53,177 nt of DNA from Terriglobia bacterium (GTDB lineage Bacteria; Acidobacteriota; Terriglobia; Terriglobales; Acidobacteriaceae). The position numbers were made by a program, and so were the translations under genes. The stretch is taken from assembly GCA_020072645.1 (NCBI GenBank), contig JAIQGK010000025.1, positions 1 through 53,177 on the forward strand, read 5' to 3'. Below the pieces are notes generated by a model that was not told the origin of the DNA, searched no databases, and saw only the letters and a list, made by a program, of their open reading frames with translations. Shown piece by piece: positions 43,824 through 52,200 of the stretch (its first letter is position 1; the number at the start of each line of letters is the position of its first letter).

Positions 43824-44399
43824 TTAGGCCACCTGGGCGCGGGCAAAGCCCTGGCTTGGGCGAACATACTCGCGGTCTGGAGATAGAACTTCCGCGGCCG
43901 ATTGGCCCGCCAGGCACTGCAGCGCCCAAGATTTTGCCGTTATAACATCCTGCACAGGGCAAGCCAGAAGGGCAGCACACTCGCGGAGCCCATAGCCTTC
44001 CAGCACCGCCATAACAAATACAAACCGCTCAAATGGCTCCCATGAGGCAACGACAGCGGCAATGCTCTCAACATCATTCCCATTCTGCCACTGCGCTTCT
44101 GCCGCTTGCGGGAGCGCGCCGCGGCGTATTGGCGTGGGTGCAATGGCTTTGATAGCACTCTGAATAATGGCGCGTTTGCTCCACGCGCGCGCCCATTGCC
44201 GGAAAACAGGGTTGCCGTGGATGCTATCTTCCAGGCCGGCCACAAAGCATTGCTCGGCTTTGGCGTGGTCGGCAGTCAGCAAAAAGGCGAGACGGTGCAG
44301 CCCGACCATATCTTCAGTGAAAATTTGCCTGAAATCTTTGCAGCTGGCGTATTCGGTGGCCCGTTCAATAGTTTTCTGTTTGTTTCTACTGCGGAACAT
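43824..44399 (-). CDS. Sigma-70-like helix-turn-helix protein
   Basis: A 191-residue protein resembling ECF factors in layout. The N-terminal half has a region-2-like helix pair (FTEDMVGLHRLAFLLTADHAKAEQCF). The C-terminal half (FERFVFVMAVLEGYGLRECAALLACPVQDVITAKSWALQ) is region-4-like. Core-binding residues of region 2 look degenerate, so it may not be an active sigma factor. GGGAG lies six bases before the ATG. It has no anti-sigma neighbour. Confidence 0.65.
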   Translation of the reverse strand: MFRSRNKQKTIERATEYASCKDFRQIFTEDMVGLHRLAFLLTADHAKAEQCFVAGLEDSIHGNPVFRQWARAWSKRAIIQSAIKAIAPTPIRRGALPQAAEAQWQNGNDVESIAAVVASWEPFERFVFVMAVLEGYGLRECAALLACPVQDVITAKSWALQCLAGQSAAEVLSPDREYVRPSQGFARAQVA

Positions 44400-44710
44400 C
44401 TAAAACTCCCTCATTCTGGTGAACGTACGTAAAAGAGGCGCAAAACGGTTTTAATCCGGGCCAGCTACTTATCTGAGGTGTTAGACACAACAGAAGTTAC
44501 GCAGGGTGCAATAAATTTTTTGCAGAGCAGCACAAAAGAGCGGGGCTTCTCACCGGAAGATTCACTGTAGGAATAGTGGCAGTAGCAGCCCGGGCGTTTC
44601 ATTGAATCGGTTAGAAGCGATGATAAAAACGTAAGCTGCTCTGGACGGAGCAGCCGAAAAACCATCAGCGCCTATCGAGTGCGTTCCGTCCCTTTGTTGC
44701 AGGAGGTGGC
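44400..44710. other. Intergenic stretch with one hairpin
   Basis: No gene is seen. GCTGCTC (44635-44641) and GAGCAGC (44648-44654) form a perfect 7-base stem. The stretch ends at the amidohydrolase relic. Confidence 0.4.
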
Positions 44711-44794
44711 TTGGTTGACGTTACCCAACTGGAGCACGTCCAATTTGTGATGAAGGGCGGCGAAGTGGTGAAGAACAGTTCGCCCAAGAAGTAA
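44711..44794 (+). pseudogene. Orphaned C-terminal tail of an amidohydrolase-type gene
   Basis: The 27 codons before a TAA translate to a chain containing LVDVTQLEHVQFVMKGGEVV. This is the closing motif of metal-dependent amidohydrolases (normally GNPL-x-D-(I/V), then V-x-FVMKGG-x-V). Nothing upstream continues the gene: the preceding codons do not give the expected D-A-D-L-V segment. It looks like the remnant of a deletion that removed most of the gene. Confidence 0.7.
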
Positions 44795-44808
44795 TCAGGA
44801 GATTGCGG

Positions 44809-45540
44809 ATGAAGCGCAAATATTCTGCATTGATGGCAGTGTTGCTTGGGACTGCTTTGGTCCTCGGCGGATGGACTAAACAAGCCACGATCACCCAGGG
44901 CGAGCTGGTGCGGAACACGCAGGAGCTTTTTGATGCTGTGGCCGTCGGCGACCAGTCGCCATTCAAGAAATACTACGCCGATGACGTCTTGTTCTCCGAT
45001 GAAAAAGGCAGAAATATGGACAAAGCAGCACTCGTGAAAGATGTGACGCCGCTGCCGCCAGGGTACTCAGGAACCATTAAGATTGTTCGGCCGCAAAGCC
45101 GTATTGTGGGCGATACTGCGATCCTCAGCTACGACCTTGATGAAACTGAGACTATTTTCGGCCAGAAATTGTCTGCCCGCTATCATGAGATTGACACGTG
45201 GATGTATCGGAGCGGCAAATGGCATATCATTGCCACACAGGTGCATCGATACTATGAAGACCCGGCACCGGGCAAGGCGGATACAAGCAAGTTCGAAGAT
45301 TACGTCGGAACGTATCGGCTGGGACCGGAACGAACGATAACCATCGCCACGGAAGACGGCCATCTATACGAACAGCGCAAAGGCCGAGAGCGGGAAGAAC
45401 TGATTCCGGAAGCCAGCGATATTTTCTTTCGCAAAGGCGTGGAAGGCCGGACGCTTTTTGGTCATGGCGATGACGGCAAGGTGAACTCGCTCATTGATCG
45501 CAGAAACAATGAAGACGTGGTGTGGACGAAAGCGAAGTAA
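44809..45540 (+). CDS. Exported NTF2-like (DUF4440) protein
   Basis: A 243-residue protein with an N-terminal signal or anchor (about 5-22). Residues 35-150 form an NTF2-like cone: ELFDAVAVGDQSPFKKYYADDVLFSDEKG, then YHEIDTWMYRSGKWHIIATQ, as in DUF4440 proteins. The C-terminal 90 residues (FEDYVGTYRLGPERTITI) resemble the beta-rich domain that often follows it. Ligand or enzyme activity is unknown. AGGAG stands seven bases before ATG 44809, which I prefer over a TTG two codons earlier. Confidence 0.8.
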   Translation: MKRKYSALMAVLLGTALVLGGWTKQATITQGELVRNTQELFDAVAVGDQSPFKKYYADDVLFSDEKGRNMDKAALVKDVTPLPPGYSGTIKIVRPQSRIVGDTAILSYDLDETETIFGQKLSARYHEIDTWMYRSGKWHIIATQVHRYYEDPAPGKADTSKFEDYVGTYRLGPERTITIATEDGHLYEQRKGREREELIPEASDIFFRKGVEGRTLFGHGDDGKVNSLIDRRNNEDVVWTKAK

Positions 45541-45735
45541 GGCCGGAGCGCGAGCTGCTTTTGCATTTCACAATTCAGCCTGAACTGTGTCACGCGGCAC
45601 ACACTGTGTTTTCGGCATCACGCGCCGCGCTATCTGCGAGTACCGCTAACCCGCATGGAATCAAGCGATTCACGAATGGCGGCCTCCGTGCCATAGAGAA
45701 GAGTGCTGCCTGAGGGCGGCGGAGGTGAAACAACC

Positions 45736-46656
45736 ATGGCAGACCTGAAATCTTTCAACGCAATTCCAGTCAATAGCAGTTCAACCAGGCGGGCACGGAT
45801 GATTGGCGGCGCAGCAACCGCAGCGGCAACGGCGGTGCTGGCGCTGATGGTAGTGCTCGACTTCAACGGCTGTTCCAAAGCCAGCAACAAGAGCGAAGCG
45901 AGTCCTGCAAGCCAGAACGTGTCCGGCCCGAACACGGCAAGCCCAGTGGCGGCGACAAGCCAGCCGGTGGACCAACTGGAGAAGAAAGTGGAAGCGGTGA
46001 TCGCGAAGAAAAAGACGATCAAGCGCGCCTCAACCGCAACCTACAAGAACAGCATGTACGGGATTTCATTCCGCTATCCCAAGACCTACACCATGCTGAC
46101 GCCGGACGCGGACAACAAGGACTCAGCGTGGCCTGATCCGGTGGCAATGAACTTTGCCGAGCCGGGCGGCGAGACACTGACCACGCTGGTGCTGCCGGGA
46201 ACGCGCGCTTCATCCTACTTTAAGACGAGCGTGAACAAGGGCCTGACGGCGGAGCAGTGCAGCAAGTTTGCCACTGTGCCGGAGCCGGCGGAAGCCTCAG
46301 TCAATCCTTCGACGGACACCACGGACGCTTCCATCAATCCACCGGTTAACGCGGACGATGACTCGATTGTGCCGGTGAAGACCAACGTTCTGGGCGTGGA
46401 GTTTGCCAAGACGGAAAGCTTTACCGACCAGACCGAGGCGCGCTACTACCATCACTTTGAAAACGGCGCGTGCTATGAGTTCGCGCTGGGTGTGGAAGAC
46501 GCTCCGGGAACCACGAAGCCGGTGGACCACCTGCAGGTCTTTGACAAACTGGAACGGATCATGACGACTGTGAAAATCAAGTCTGAGCCAGTTCCAGTGG
46601 TAGCGACCAGCGAGCCGGCGACGCCGACAGCGCCAGCCAGCAATCCTGAGCAGTAA
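45736..46656 (+). CDS. Membrane-anchored protein of unknown function
   Basis: A 306-residue protein. Residues 22-45 form one hydrophobic segment ending in a Cys (FNGCSKAS), then a Ser/Ala/Pro-rich linker. A folded part follows (YGISFRYPKTYTMLTPD, MNFAEPGGETLTTLVLPG, YYHHFENGACYEFALGVED), and a Pro/Ala/Thr-rich tail ends it. The folded part resembles PsbP-like exported domains in general outline, but I do not recognise a family. GGAGG lies upstream of ATG 45736. A terminator follows. Confidence 0.65.
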   Translation: MADLKSFNAIPVNSSSTRRARMIGGAATAAATAVLALMVVLDFNGCSKASNKSEASPASQNVSGPNTASPVAATSQPVDQLEKKVEAVIAKKKTIKRASTATYKNSMYGISFRYPKTYTMLTPDADNKDSAWPDPVAMNFAEPGGETLTTLVLPGTRASSYFKTSVNKGLTAEQCSKFATVPEPAEASVNPSTDTTDASINPPVNADDDSIVPVKTNVLGVEFAKTESFTDQTEARYYHHFENGACYEFALGVEDAPGTTKPVDHLQVFDKLERIMTTVKIKSEPVPVVATSEPATPTAPASNPEQ

Positions 46657-46693
46657 GAGGGAGTGAAATGGTAAAAAATAGCGGTGACACGCA

Positions 46694-46727
46694 GGCCAGG
46701 TTCTTGGCAAAGAGCCTGGCCATTTTT
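46694..46727 (+). terminator. Terminator after the membrane-anchored protein gene
   Basis: A 12-base stem with one mismatch (46694-46705 with 46710-46721) and a GGCA loop is followed by A and TTTTT. Confidence 0.85.
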
Positions 46728-46729
46728 AC

Positions 46730-46910
46730 TGGCCGCGAATTGCGCGAATGGACACGAATCAAAAAATCTTTTCGCCGCAGAGTTGCGCTGATGCACGCGG
46801 ATGGTTTGGGTGCGCCTATTTTTGGAGAAGAGAATTTACCGCAAAGGAGGCGAAGAGGCGCAAAGGGAAGCGCCTTAGAACCTCTCAACAATAAAGAGAG
46901 GTCGAATTAG
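46730..46910. repeat. Dispersed CGCGAAT/CGCAAAG-type repeat
   Basis: Imperfect repetition of CGCGAATTGCGCGAATGG-like and ACCGCAAAGGAGGCGAAG-like units with a roughly 10-12-base period. The same units recur at 48251-48290, 48650-48795 and in shorter form near 50690. An open frame runs through it but is repeat-derived. Confidence 0.65.
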
Positions 46911-46942
46911 ACAAGCAGCGGAATCCTTCATAGAGCAAAATT

Positions 46943-47305
46943 TTAAGCGATCCTGCGCCGTACAATCGTCCGTCGTTTGGTTTTAGGGCGAGACTTTTCC
47001 GAGACAACTGTATCGACTACCGCACCGGGCACAAGGCGTTTGATGCGACGCTTGGTTGAAGTGGAGGATCCACCAAGGGTGTCAGGGCTATCGCCGAACA
47101 AGGCGGTCATATAGGTGGCACGGCATTCATCGGAACAGAAATGAACAGCCAATGATTCAACAGCGCGAGGGCGGTCCCAGGAACTAGCAATCGAGATTTC
47201 ACGGCGGGCGGAAGTCACACCGATATTTTCGGCGGCAAAGCCAAGAATCCAGGTCTCTCCGTCCCCTTTTAAACGCCCGCAACTCTCACACTGAAAACGA
47301 ATCAT
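46943..47305 (-). CDS. Small zinc-finger-like protein
   Basis: A 120-residue protein with CESCG near the N terminus and HFCSDECRATYM near residue 55-66, together four Cys that could hold one zinc. The C-terminal third is very basic (KRRIKRL, RPKTKRRTIVRRRIA), which suggests nucleic-acid binding. AAGGGG precedes the ATG by six bases. No family name is recognised. Confidence 0.6.
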   Translation of the reverse strand: MIRFQCESCGRLKGDGETWILGFAAENIGVTSARREISIASSWDRPRAVESLAVHFCSDECRATYMTALFGDSPDTLGGSSTSTKRRIKRLVPGAVVDTVVSEKSRPKTKRRTIVRRRIA

Positions 47306-47383
47306 GGTGCACCCCTTAAGCTTTTTAGATGGCTGGAGAGCACCGTGGTTTGCACTAGAAACAGCAGCAGCTTTGGAAAAACA

Positions 47384-48193
47384 TCATTTCAGCTTTGCCT
47401 GATTGCGCTGTCCGGTGCGCATCATGGAGCCGGCGAACATATTGGCGAGCCCGGGAAAGCTGCCAGCAGCCTTGGCCAGCAGACCTCGCCCGCGAGGCAG
47501 AGCCATTTCTGCGGGACGTTTCACCAGAGCTTGATCGACGATGGCATGCACGACCTGATCGGTCGTAAGCAAGGGCCCGACGAAGATCAACGCCGCTTGC
47601 GTCTTGTGCCGGTACGGCTCAACCAACGGCGTGTCCGCGCCGGAGGGGCAGATAACGGTCATTGAAATTTTATATTGCTTGAGTTCGTGAGCAATCGTGA
47701 GCGAGTAGCCGCGCAGAGCAAACTTTGAAGCGCTATAGATGGACATGCCGGGTACCGGCGTAATGCCAGCCATGGAAGCCAGGTTGATGATGTGGCCACG
47801 GCCGTTTTGATCGGCTTGGTTGCGCATCGCGCGAAAAGCGGCCTGGGTGCCGTGGATTGCGCCTTTGGTGTTGACGTCGAAGGTGAGATCGATATCAGCC
47901 GGCTTGATATCGGCAATGAAATCCGGCCGCAGGACTCCGGCAACGTTCATCACCGTGTCGATTCTGGGCCAGAGCTGGACGGCAACCTGCATGGTTTGTT
48001 CCCACTGCGCGGGATCGCGGACGTCGAGTTGGCGAGTGCTGAGTTGAGCGGGCGCTGTGGCGAAGGCGCGGAGCTGTTCCATGGGGGCAGGGTTGATGTC
48101 GCAGGCGAGGACGGAGTCGCCACGGGAAAGCAGCGTGCGCGCAAGAGCAAAGCCGAAGCCGCTGGCGGCGCCAGTGATGAGGTGATGTTTCAT
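47384..48193 (-). CDS. SDR family oxidoreductase
   Basis: A 269-residue short-chain dehydrogenase: cofactor loop TGAASGFG, NVAG, and the catalytic SIYSASKFAL (Tyr and Lys). An Asp after the second strand (ACDIN) suggests NAD(H). The start is ATG 48193; twelve upstream codons are not family-like. The C-terminal part (after residue 195) is that of classical SDRs and may be membrane-associated. The substrate is unknown. Confidence 0.9.
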   Translation of the reverse strand: MKHHLITGAASGFGFALARTLLSRGDSVLACDINPAPMEQLRAFATAPAQLSTRQLDVRDPAQWEQTMQVAVQLWPRIDTVMNVAGVLRPDFIADIKPADIDLTFDVNTKGAIHGTQAAFRAMRNQADQNGRGHIINLASMAGITPVPGMSIYSASKFALRGYSLTIAHELKQYKISMTVICPSGADTPLVEPYRHKTQAALIFVGPLLTTDQVVHAIVDQALVKRPAEMALPRGRGLLAKAAGSFPGLANMFAGSMMRTGQRNQAKLK

Positions 48194-48218
48194 GCGGAGA
48201 ATGATAGTCGCGGGTAGG

Positions 48219-48247
48219 GCACTCAGCAATCAGCACTCAGCATGCAG
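48219..48247. repeat. 7-base periodic repeat array
   Basis: GCACTCA, GCAATCA, GCACTCA and GCATGCA in tandem; the complement of the unit family seen at 4561-4621. Confidence 0.7.
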
Positions 48248-48340
48248 CCATTGATTCACCGCAAAGGGCGCGAAGAACGCAAAGGAAAAGCACTAGCCAA
48301 AATCCTGGTTGCCTTGCCAAGACGGCGTGCTGCAGGCCAA

Positions 48341-48502
48341 TTAGTGGACACCCGAGCAGCCATCACACAGCAGCGCGAAGAGAATGGCGAGCACGGCTGA
48401 GAGCAGTACTGTCCATCCGATGCTGCGGGTCCAGGTGCGGAGCATGGGGACAAGGCTTCTCTGGATTTGGTTCAGATTGGTTGCTGAGTCGGTGTGCGTC
48501 AT
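48341..48502 (-). CDS. Small membrane protein, 53 residues
   Basis: I do not recognise it. The frame starts MTHTDSATNLNQIQRSLVP, has one hydrophobic segment (about residues 29-46: GWTVLLSAVLAILFALLC) and ends DGCSGVH. AGGAGG precedes the ATG by 11 bases, which supports translation. Two Cys near the end could form a disulfide. It is too short for standard gene calling and might be missed. Confidence 0.55.
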   Translation of the reverse strand: MTHTDSATNLNQIQRSLVPMLRTWTRSIGWTVLLSAVLAILFALLCDGCSGVH

Positions 48503-48809
48503 GGCGTTTTCGCCCTCCTACCCGTGAGTAAAGCAGGCAGGGCGCCAATGGCTAAGTGGCTGATTTAGCGAATAGTTAATGGATCGACGCTGGTGGCGTA
48601 ATGTGGGTGGGCGAAGACACTGTGGCTGGAGGCACACGCCGAACAAAATCTTTACCGCGGATTTGCGCGGATGCTCGCGGATTACGGATTTTCACTGACA
48701 GGGTAAGAAAACACTTTTACCGCAGAGGGCGCGAAGGACACAGAGGAAGAATGCAAAAAACTTACCGCGGATTGCGCGGAAGGTCGCAGATTACGGAGAC
48801 GTAGCGGTG
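48503..48809. repeat. Intergenic repeat block
   Basis: No gene is seen. From 48650 to 48795 the sequence consists of degenerate units such as TTACCGCGGATT, GCGCGGATG and ACCGCAGAGGGCGCGAAGG. They match those after 46730. The block ends at a palindrome overlapping the next gene's end. Confidence 0.6.
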
Positions 48810-48818
48810 CTACGTCTC
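48796..48818. repeat. Perfect palindrome at the end of the YdeI-like gene
   Basis: GAGACGTAGC (48796-48805) and GCTACGTCTC (48809-48818) pair perfectly around a 3-base loop. The element overlaps the last codons of the leftward gene and supplies its stop codon. It looks like a mobile-type short palindrome (REP-like) rather than a normal terminator, as there is no T-run. Confidence 0.65.
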
Positions 48819-49223
48819 TACGTCCGGGTTCGTGGCGTTTCCTGCGCGTCTGTCGGCGTATTGGGCGGCATCCAGGATGGTCCGCTCGATGTAAAGGGCG
48901 CGCGTTTCAGGATAGCGGCCGCGGAAGATGAAGATCAGGTATTGGCGGCGGAGCGATTGCGGCATGAGTTCCCATCCCTGGCGGGCCTGGGCGTTGCGGC
49001 GGAATGCAGCTTTCATCAGCGGCGGCGGGTCGAGCTCGGCTTCCATGGCTTCCATCAGATATTCAGCGGCGAGCTGCGCGCGGCGCAGGCGCGTCTCTTC
49101 TTTTTTAACTTCGCGGACCTCACGGTCGATCTGGTGGCGCGAGGATTCGGGGAGGGAATCGAAGAATTTCTGAAGGCGTTTGGACTGGCGGAGTTCGCGG
49201 GCGAGAACGGGGTGGATGGGCAT
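48810..49223 (-). CDS. YdeI/OmpD-associated-like protein
   Basis: A 137-residue protein. RLQKFFDSLPESSRHQIDREV then EETRLRRAQLAAEYL follows the pattern of the YdeI/OmdA helical domain, and AAFRRNAQARQGWELMPQSLRRQYL repeats it in the second half. YdeI-type proteins are linked to bacteriocin protection in Escherichia/Salmonella; that role is not implied here. The last residues (DVET) are encoded by a palindromic repeat, so the original C terminus may have been different. Confidence 0.65.
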   Translation of the reverse strand: MPIHPVLARELRQSKRLQKFFDSLPESSRHQIDREVREVKKEETRLRRAQLAAEYLMEAMEAELDPPPLMKAAFRRNAQARQGWELMPQSLRRQYLIFIFRGRYPETRALYIERTILDAAQYADRRAGNATNPDVET

Positions 49224-49500
49224 CGGGAACTAACGTTAACACTGATGGCACTGATTATAGGAATTTTTACGACAGTTACTTTCGCTGAGAGTTCTTTATA
49301 AAGCTCTGGCTCTAATCGAGCGCGATAGGTGTTATTTATTCCTGAAATGGAAACTGTCTCAACCATCTCTAGCTGAGTAGCTTCTGGTTAGCTCAATAAG
49401 AACTATAGTTGTGTCCTGGTCAGATATCCTTTGACAACCTGCTATTACCGATGGGCATCTTTTGCAGCATCCCCTGGAGAAAGCGTGAAAGATACCCTCC

Positions 49501-50568
49501 ATGAAACGTTATTTATTCCTTGCAGCAACAATTATCCTGTCGGTTGGCACTTCGTCAGCATCCGTCTGGAACTATCCTCAGGACGGCGCCACAGTCGGGA
49601 ATCCTACACTTTTTGATTGTACAGCCCCAGTCACGCCTAACTATATGAAGCTATGGATCAATGGAAGCAGCACGTCGATTTGGACTGTGCACAATACTAA
49701 TCATCTGGTCTTTGTTCATTTCCTGCCAAACGGCACCTACACAATGGATTGCCAGTATAACGACGGCACCACGCATGACAACTTTATTACCATCACGGTC
49801 ACCAACAATCTTTATGACACGGGCCAAGTCGACGATGACCCCTTTAATAACACTAATCCCAACTGGGAGGAAACACCGGGGTGCAGTTCGCCTTGCACGC
49901 AGGCCAACGGCAACAGTGTTCTGGATACGAACAAGTCAACGGACGGACAGTCACGCGAGTTTCTTGCCACACTGGCTTCAGGAGGTGGTAGTTTCCAGGA
50001 CGATTTCTTCTATGAAAAACGCTGCGGAGGAACGGCGGTAATTGGAAAGGCCGCCGGCCATTACATGGTCAACGTCAACGTGGAGCAAGGCAACCAGCCG
50101 CGAGCTTTTGAGTTCGGTTTTACGCAGTGGTTTGGCGGACACAACTATCGCATGGCCTTCCAGGCGGATTTCGCTGACGGTTTCTGGCGAGTTTACGATC
50201 CCACAGGCAATGCCTGGCACGCTACCAATATTACGACTGCCCAAGCCCCCCTCCCCACGACCGAGTTCAAGAGACTCTACCTTGTGGGCCACCCATTTAC
50301 TGACAGTAGCGGCAATGCCCGCACTGCGGTTGACATGATCCAGGTAGGCGAGTGTACGACGACTCCATGCGCAGATACTGACCCGGACCCGATTCATGCG
50401 GTTGCGATTACCTCGGTCTCAGGCGAACCGAGCAACAGCGTCGGCACCGTTGCAGGGGACTGCTTTGGCACGGAGGGCAATTCACAGTCGCTGCAACTCG
50501 ATCTTGATTCCACCCGTACAGCAGGCGAGATCTGGACCGACAAGTACCTGATACACCTACTGCCGTAG
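49501..50568 (+). CDS. Exported Ig-like-domain protein
   Basis: A 355-residue exported protein with a signal peptide (about 1-20, ending SSA). Residues 21-100 (VWNYPQDGATVGNPTLFDCTA, then LPNGTYTMDCQYNDG) read as an Ig-like domain with a Cys pair. The rest is rich in Asn, Thr, Gly and Cys and shows no known domain. Secreted proteins with this layout are common in soil Acidobacteriota. No good Shine-Dalgarno is seen before the ATG. Confidence 0.65.
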   Translation: MKRYLFLAATIILSVGTSSASVWNYPQDGATVGNPTLFDCTAPVTPNYMKLWINGSSTSIWTVHNTNHLVFVHFLPNGTYTMDCQYNDGTTHDNFITITVTNNLYDTGQVDDDPFNNTNPNWEETPGCSSPCTQANGNSVLDTNKSTDGQSREFLATLASGGGSFQDDFFYEKRCGGTAVIGKAAGHYMVNVNVEQGNQPRAFEFGFTQWFGGHNYRMAFQADFADGFWRVYDPTGNAWHATNITTAQAPLPTTEFKRLYLVGHPFTDSSGNARTAVDMIQVGECTTTPCADTDPDPIHAVAITSVSGEPSNSVGTVAGDCFGTEGNSQSLQLDLDSTRTAGEIWTDKYLIHLLP

Positions 50569-51068
50569 TTTGGCTGACAGTGCAGAGGATTGGACGACAG
50601 CGTTTGGTTTGCCACAAGACAAGTGGTGAACAAAACGCTGTCGCTGAGCTGTTGGCGCGTGGACTTGGAAAAGAATGGAAAAGGCCTACCACTGATAGCA
50701 CGGATTTTCACTGATACAGTTACTCGTCCAAGCAGTCGCTGGTTTTGTCCGCAGCCGAGGGCGGCTGCGATCCACGAATTTCTTGAGCCCCCCTGAATCG
50801 GCATTTAAGAACCTGGCATCTTCGGGATCCTTCGACTCGTTTTCAGTCCCCTTTGAAAAGCCCAGGGGCCTTCATGCTCGCTCAGGAAGACAGGGGTGAA
50901 GTTTTTGGCATTCGATAAGTTCATCGTTGAGGTACGGGCGCACAGGCAGGAGTGCCTGTGCCACAAGATCCTTCAGCGCAGCCGAGGGCGGTTGCGGTCC
51001 AGATCCCTTCCACAAGCAGGTATTCAACATCGATTGTTGTCATCAACAGCATCCAGTACAATTCGCGC
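50569..51068. repeat. Intergenic stretch with palindromes
   Basis: No gene is seen. A 25-base unit recurs with two mismatches (50751-50775 and 50977-51001); its core GCAGCCG-AGGG-CGGCTGC is palindromic. CACAGGCA-GGAG-TGCCTGTG (50941-50960) is a perfect palindrome. GCACGGATTTTCACTGATA near 50700 is of the CGCGGATT repeat type. These are dispersed elements rather than genes. Confidence 0.6.
51034..51062 (+). promoter_or_regulatory. Leaderless promoter of the Sel1 gene
   Basis: TTGTTG (51034-51039), a 17-base spacer, TACAAT (51057-51062), then 6 bases and GTG 51069. There is no Shine-Dalgarno. Confidence 0.5.
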
Positions 51069-51986
51069 GTGCGTGAGCTAAACATTCTGGAAAAGATTCG
51101 TCAGGCGGCCAAGGACGGCGATCCATTTGCACAATTTGAGCTCGGGCTCGCTTTCGATTGGGGCAACGGGGTCGAACAGGATTTTCGGAAGGCAGCCGAG
51201 TTCTACGCCAAAGCTGCCGAACAAGGCCATCAAGCCGCGGAACAAAATCTTCTATTGCAGCATGTTTTCGGTCAAGCCAAAATCTATCCGCCAACCGCTG
51301 TTTTCGCGAAGTTGAAGAGCCTAGCCAAGGCCGGAGAGCGCGATGCACAAAATAATTTGGGACTCTGTTTTCAGCACGGCTATGGAACGCCGCAGGACTA
51401 CACCCAGGCTATGGTTTGGTTTCGTCGCGCTGCAGCGAGTGGACTTGCCACGGCGCAATTTAATATCGGGGGTTTGTATTTCGAGGGGAAGGGCGTAGAA
51501 AAGGATTTGGGCAACGCAATTGAGTGGTACACCAGAGCAGCGGAACAACGGGAGGAATTGGCGTTACTGCAGCTAGGTCGGCTCTATCAAAAGGGGATGG
51601 GAGTCGATCTGAATTTGCAACGGGCCTTTCTGCTTTATCTTATCGCGTACAAGCAGGGCTCAAGTCGGGCTGCAAACCACCTGGGCTTCATGTTCAAGAA
51701 GGGTCTAGGTGTAGACCAAGATGACTCATTGGCGTTCCAGCTTTACTTGGAATCAGTCAATTCCCCGGACAGTGGCATGACGCTTGTGAACGGCGACTCT
51801 TATCACAGCACTGCCTGCTTTTGGCTGGGCTACATGACAGAAAAAGGTGAGGGAACCAAGCGCGACGCGCGAGCTGCGCTCCGGTGGTATAAGCGCGGCG
51901 CGGATCTTCGTGAGTCCAGTTGCATTGCTGCGGTTGCTCGATTAAGGCCTGCGCGAAAACGGCGCTTGAAGAAGTTCATTCATTGA
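51069..51986 (+). CDS. Sel1 repeat (SLR) protein
   Basis: A 305-residue solenoid of about six Sel1 repeats; examples are AQFELGLAFDWGNGVEQDFRKAAEFYAKAAEQG, AQNNLGLCFQHGYGTPQDYT and AQFNIGGLYFEGKGVEKDL (each shortened here). Sel1 proteins bind partner proteins in signalling. There is no signal peptide, so it is cytosolic. I start at GTG 51069, because it follows a leaderless-type promoter and the upstream 39 codons are repeat-derived. The tail is basic (PARKRRLKKFIH). Confidence 0.85.
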   Translation: MRELNILEKIRQAAKDGDPFAQFELGLAFDWGNGVEQDFRKAAEFYAKAAEQGHQAAEQNLLLQHVFGQAKIYPPTAVFAKLKSLAKAGERDAQNNLGLCFQHGYGTPQDYTQAMVWFRRAAASGLATAQFNIGGLYFEGKGVEKDLGNAIEWYTRAAEQREELALLQLGRLYQKGMGVDLNLQRAFLLYLIAYKQGSSRAANHLGFMFKKGLGVDQDDSLAFQLYLESVNSPDSGMTLVNGDSYHSTACFWLGYMTEKGEGTKRDARAALRWYKRGADLRESSCIAAVARLRPARKRRLKKFIH

Positions 51987-52046
51987 CTTTGGAGTAATCA
52001 GAAAATTCAGGCCGTCCGGGGTTTATCACCAGACTTAAAAAACACA

Positions 52047-52078
52047 AAAGGCCACGCTCATTTCTGAACGTGGCCTTT
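52047..52078. terminator. Terminator of the rRNA operon
   Basis: A perfect 10-base stem (52047-52056 with 52069-52078) with a T-run on the rRNA strand (complement of 52036-52042). It also faces the Sel1 gene and can stop both. Confidence 0.85.
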
Positions 52079-52086
52079 GATTTAAT

Positions 52087-52200
<114 letters not shown>

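Noticed and set aside
46668-46910. Forward frame of 80 codons
   Set aside because: It begins before a strong terminator and runs through a dispersed repeat; its product is repeat-derived.
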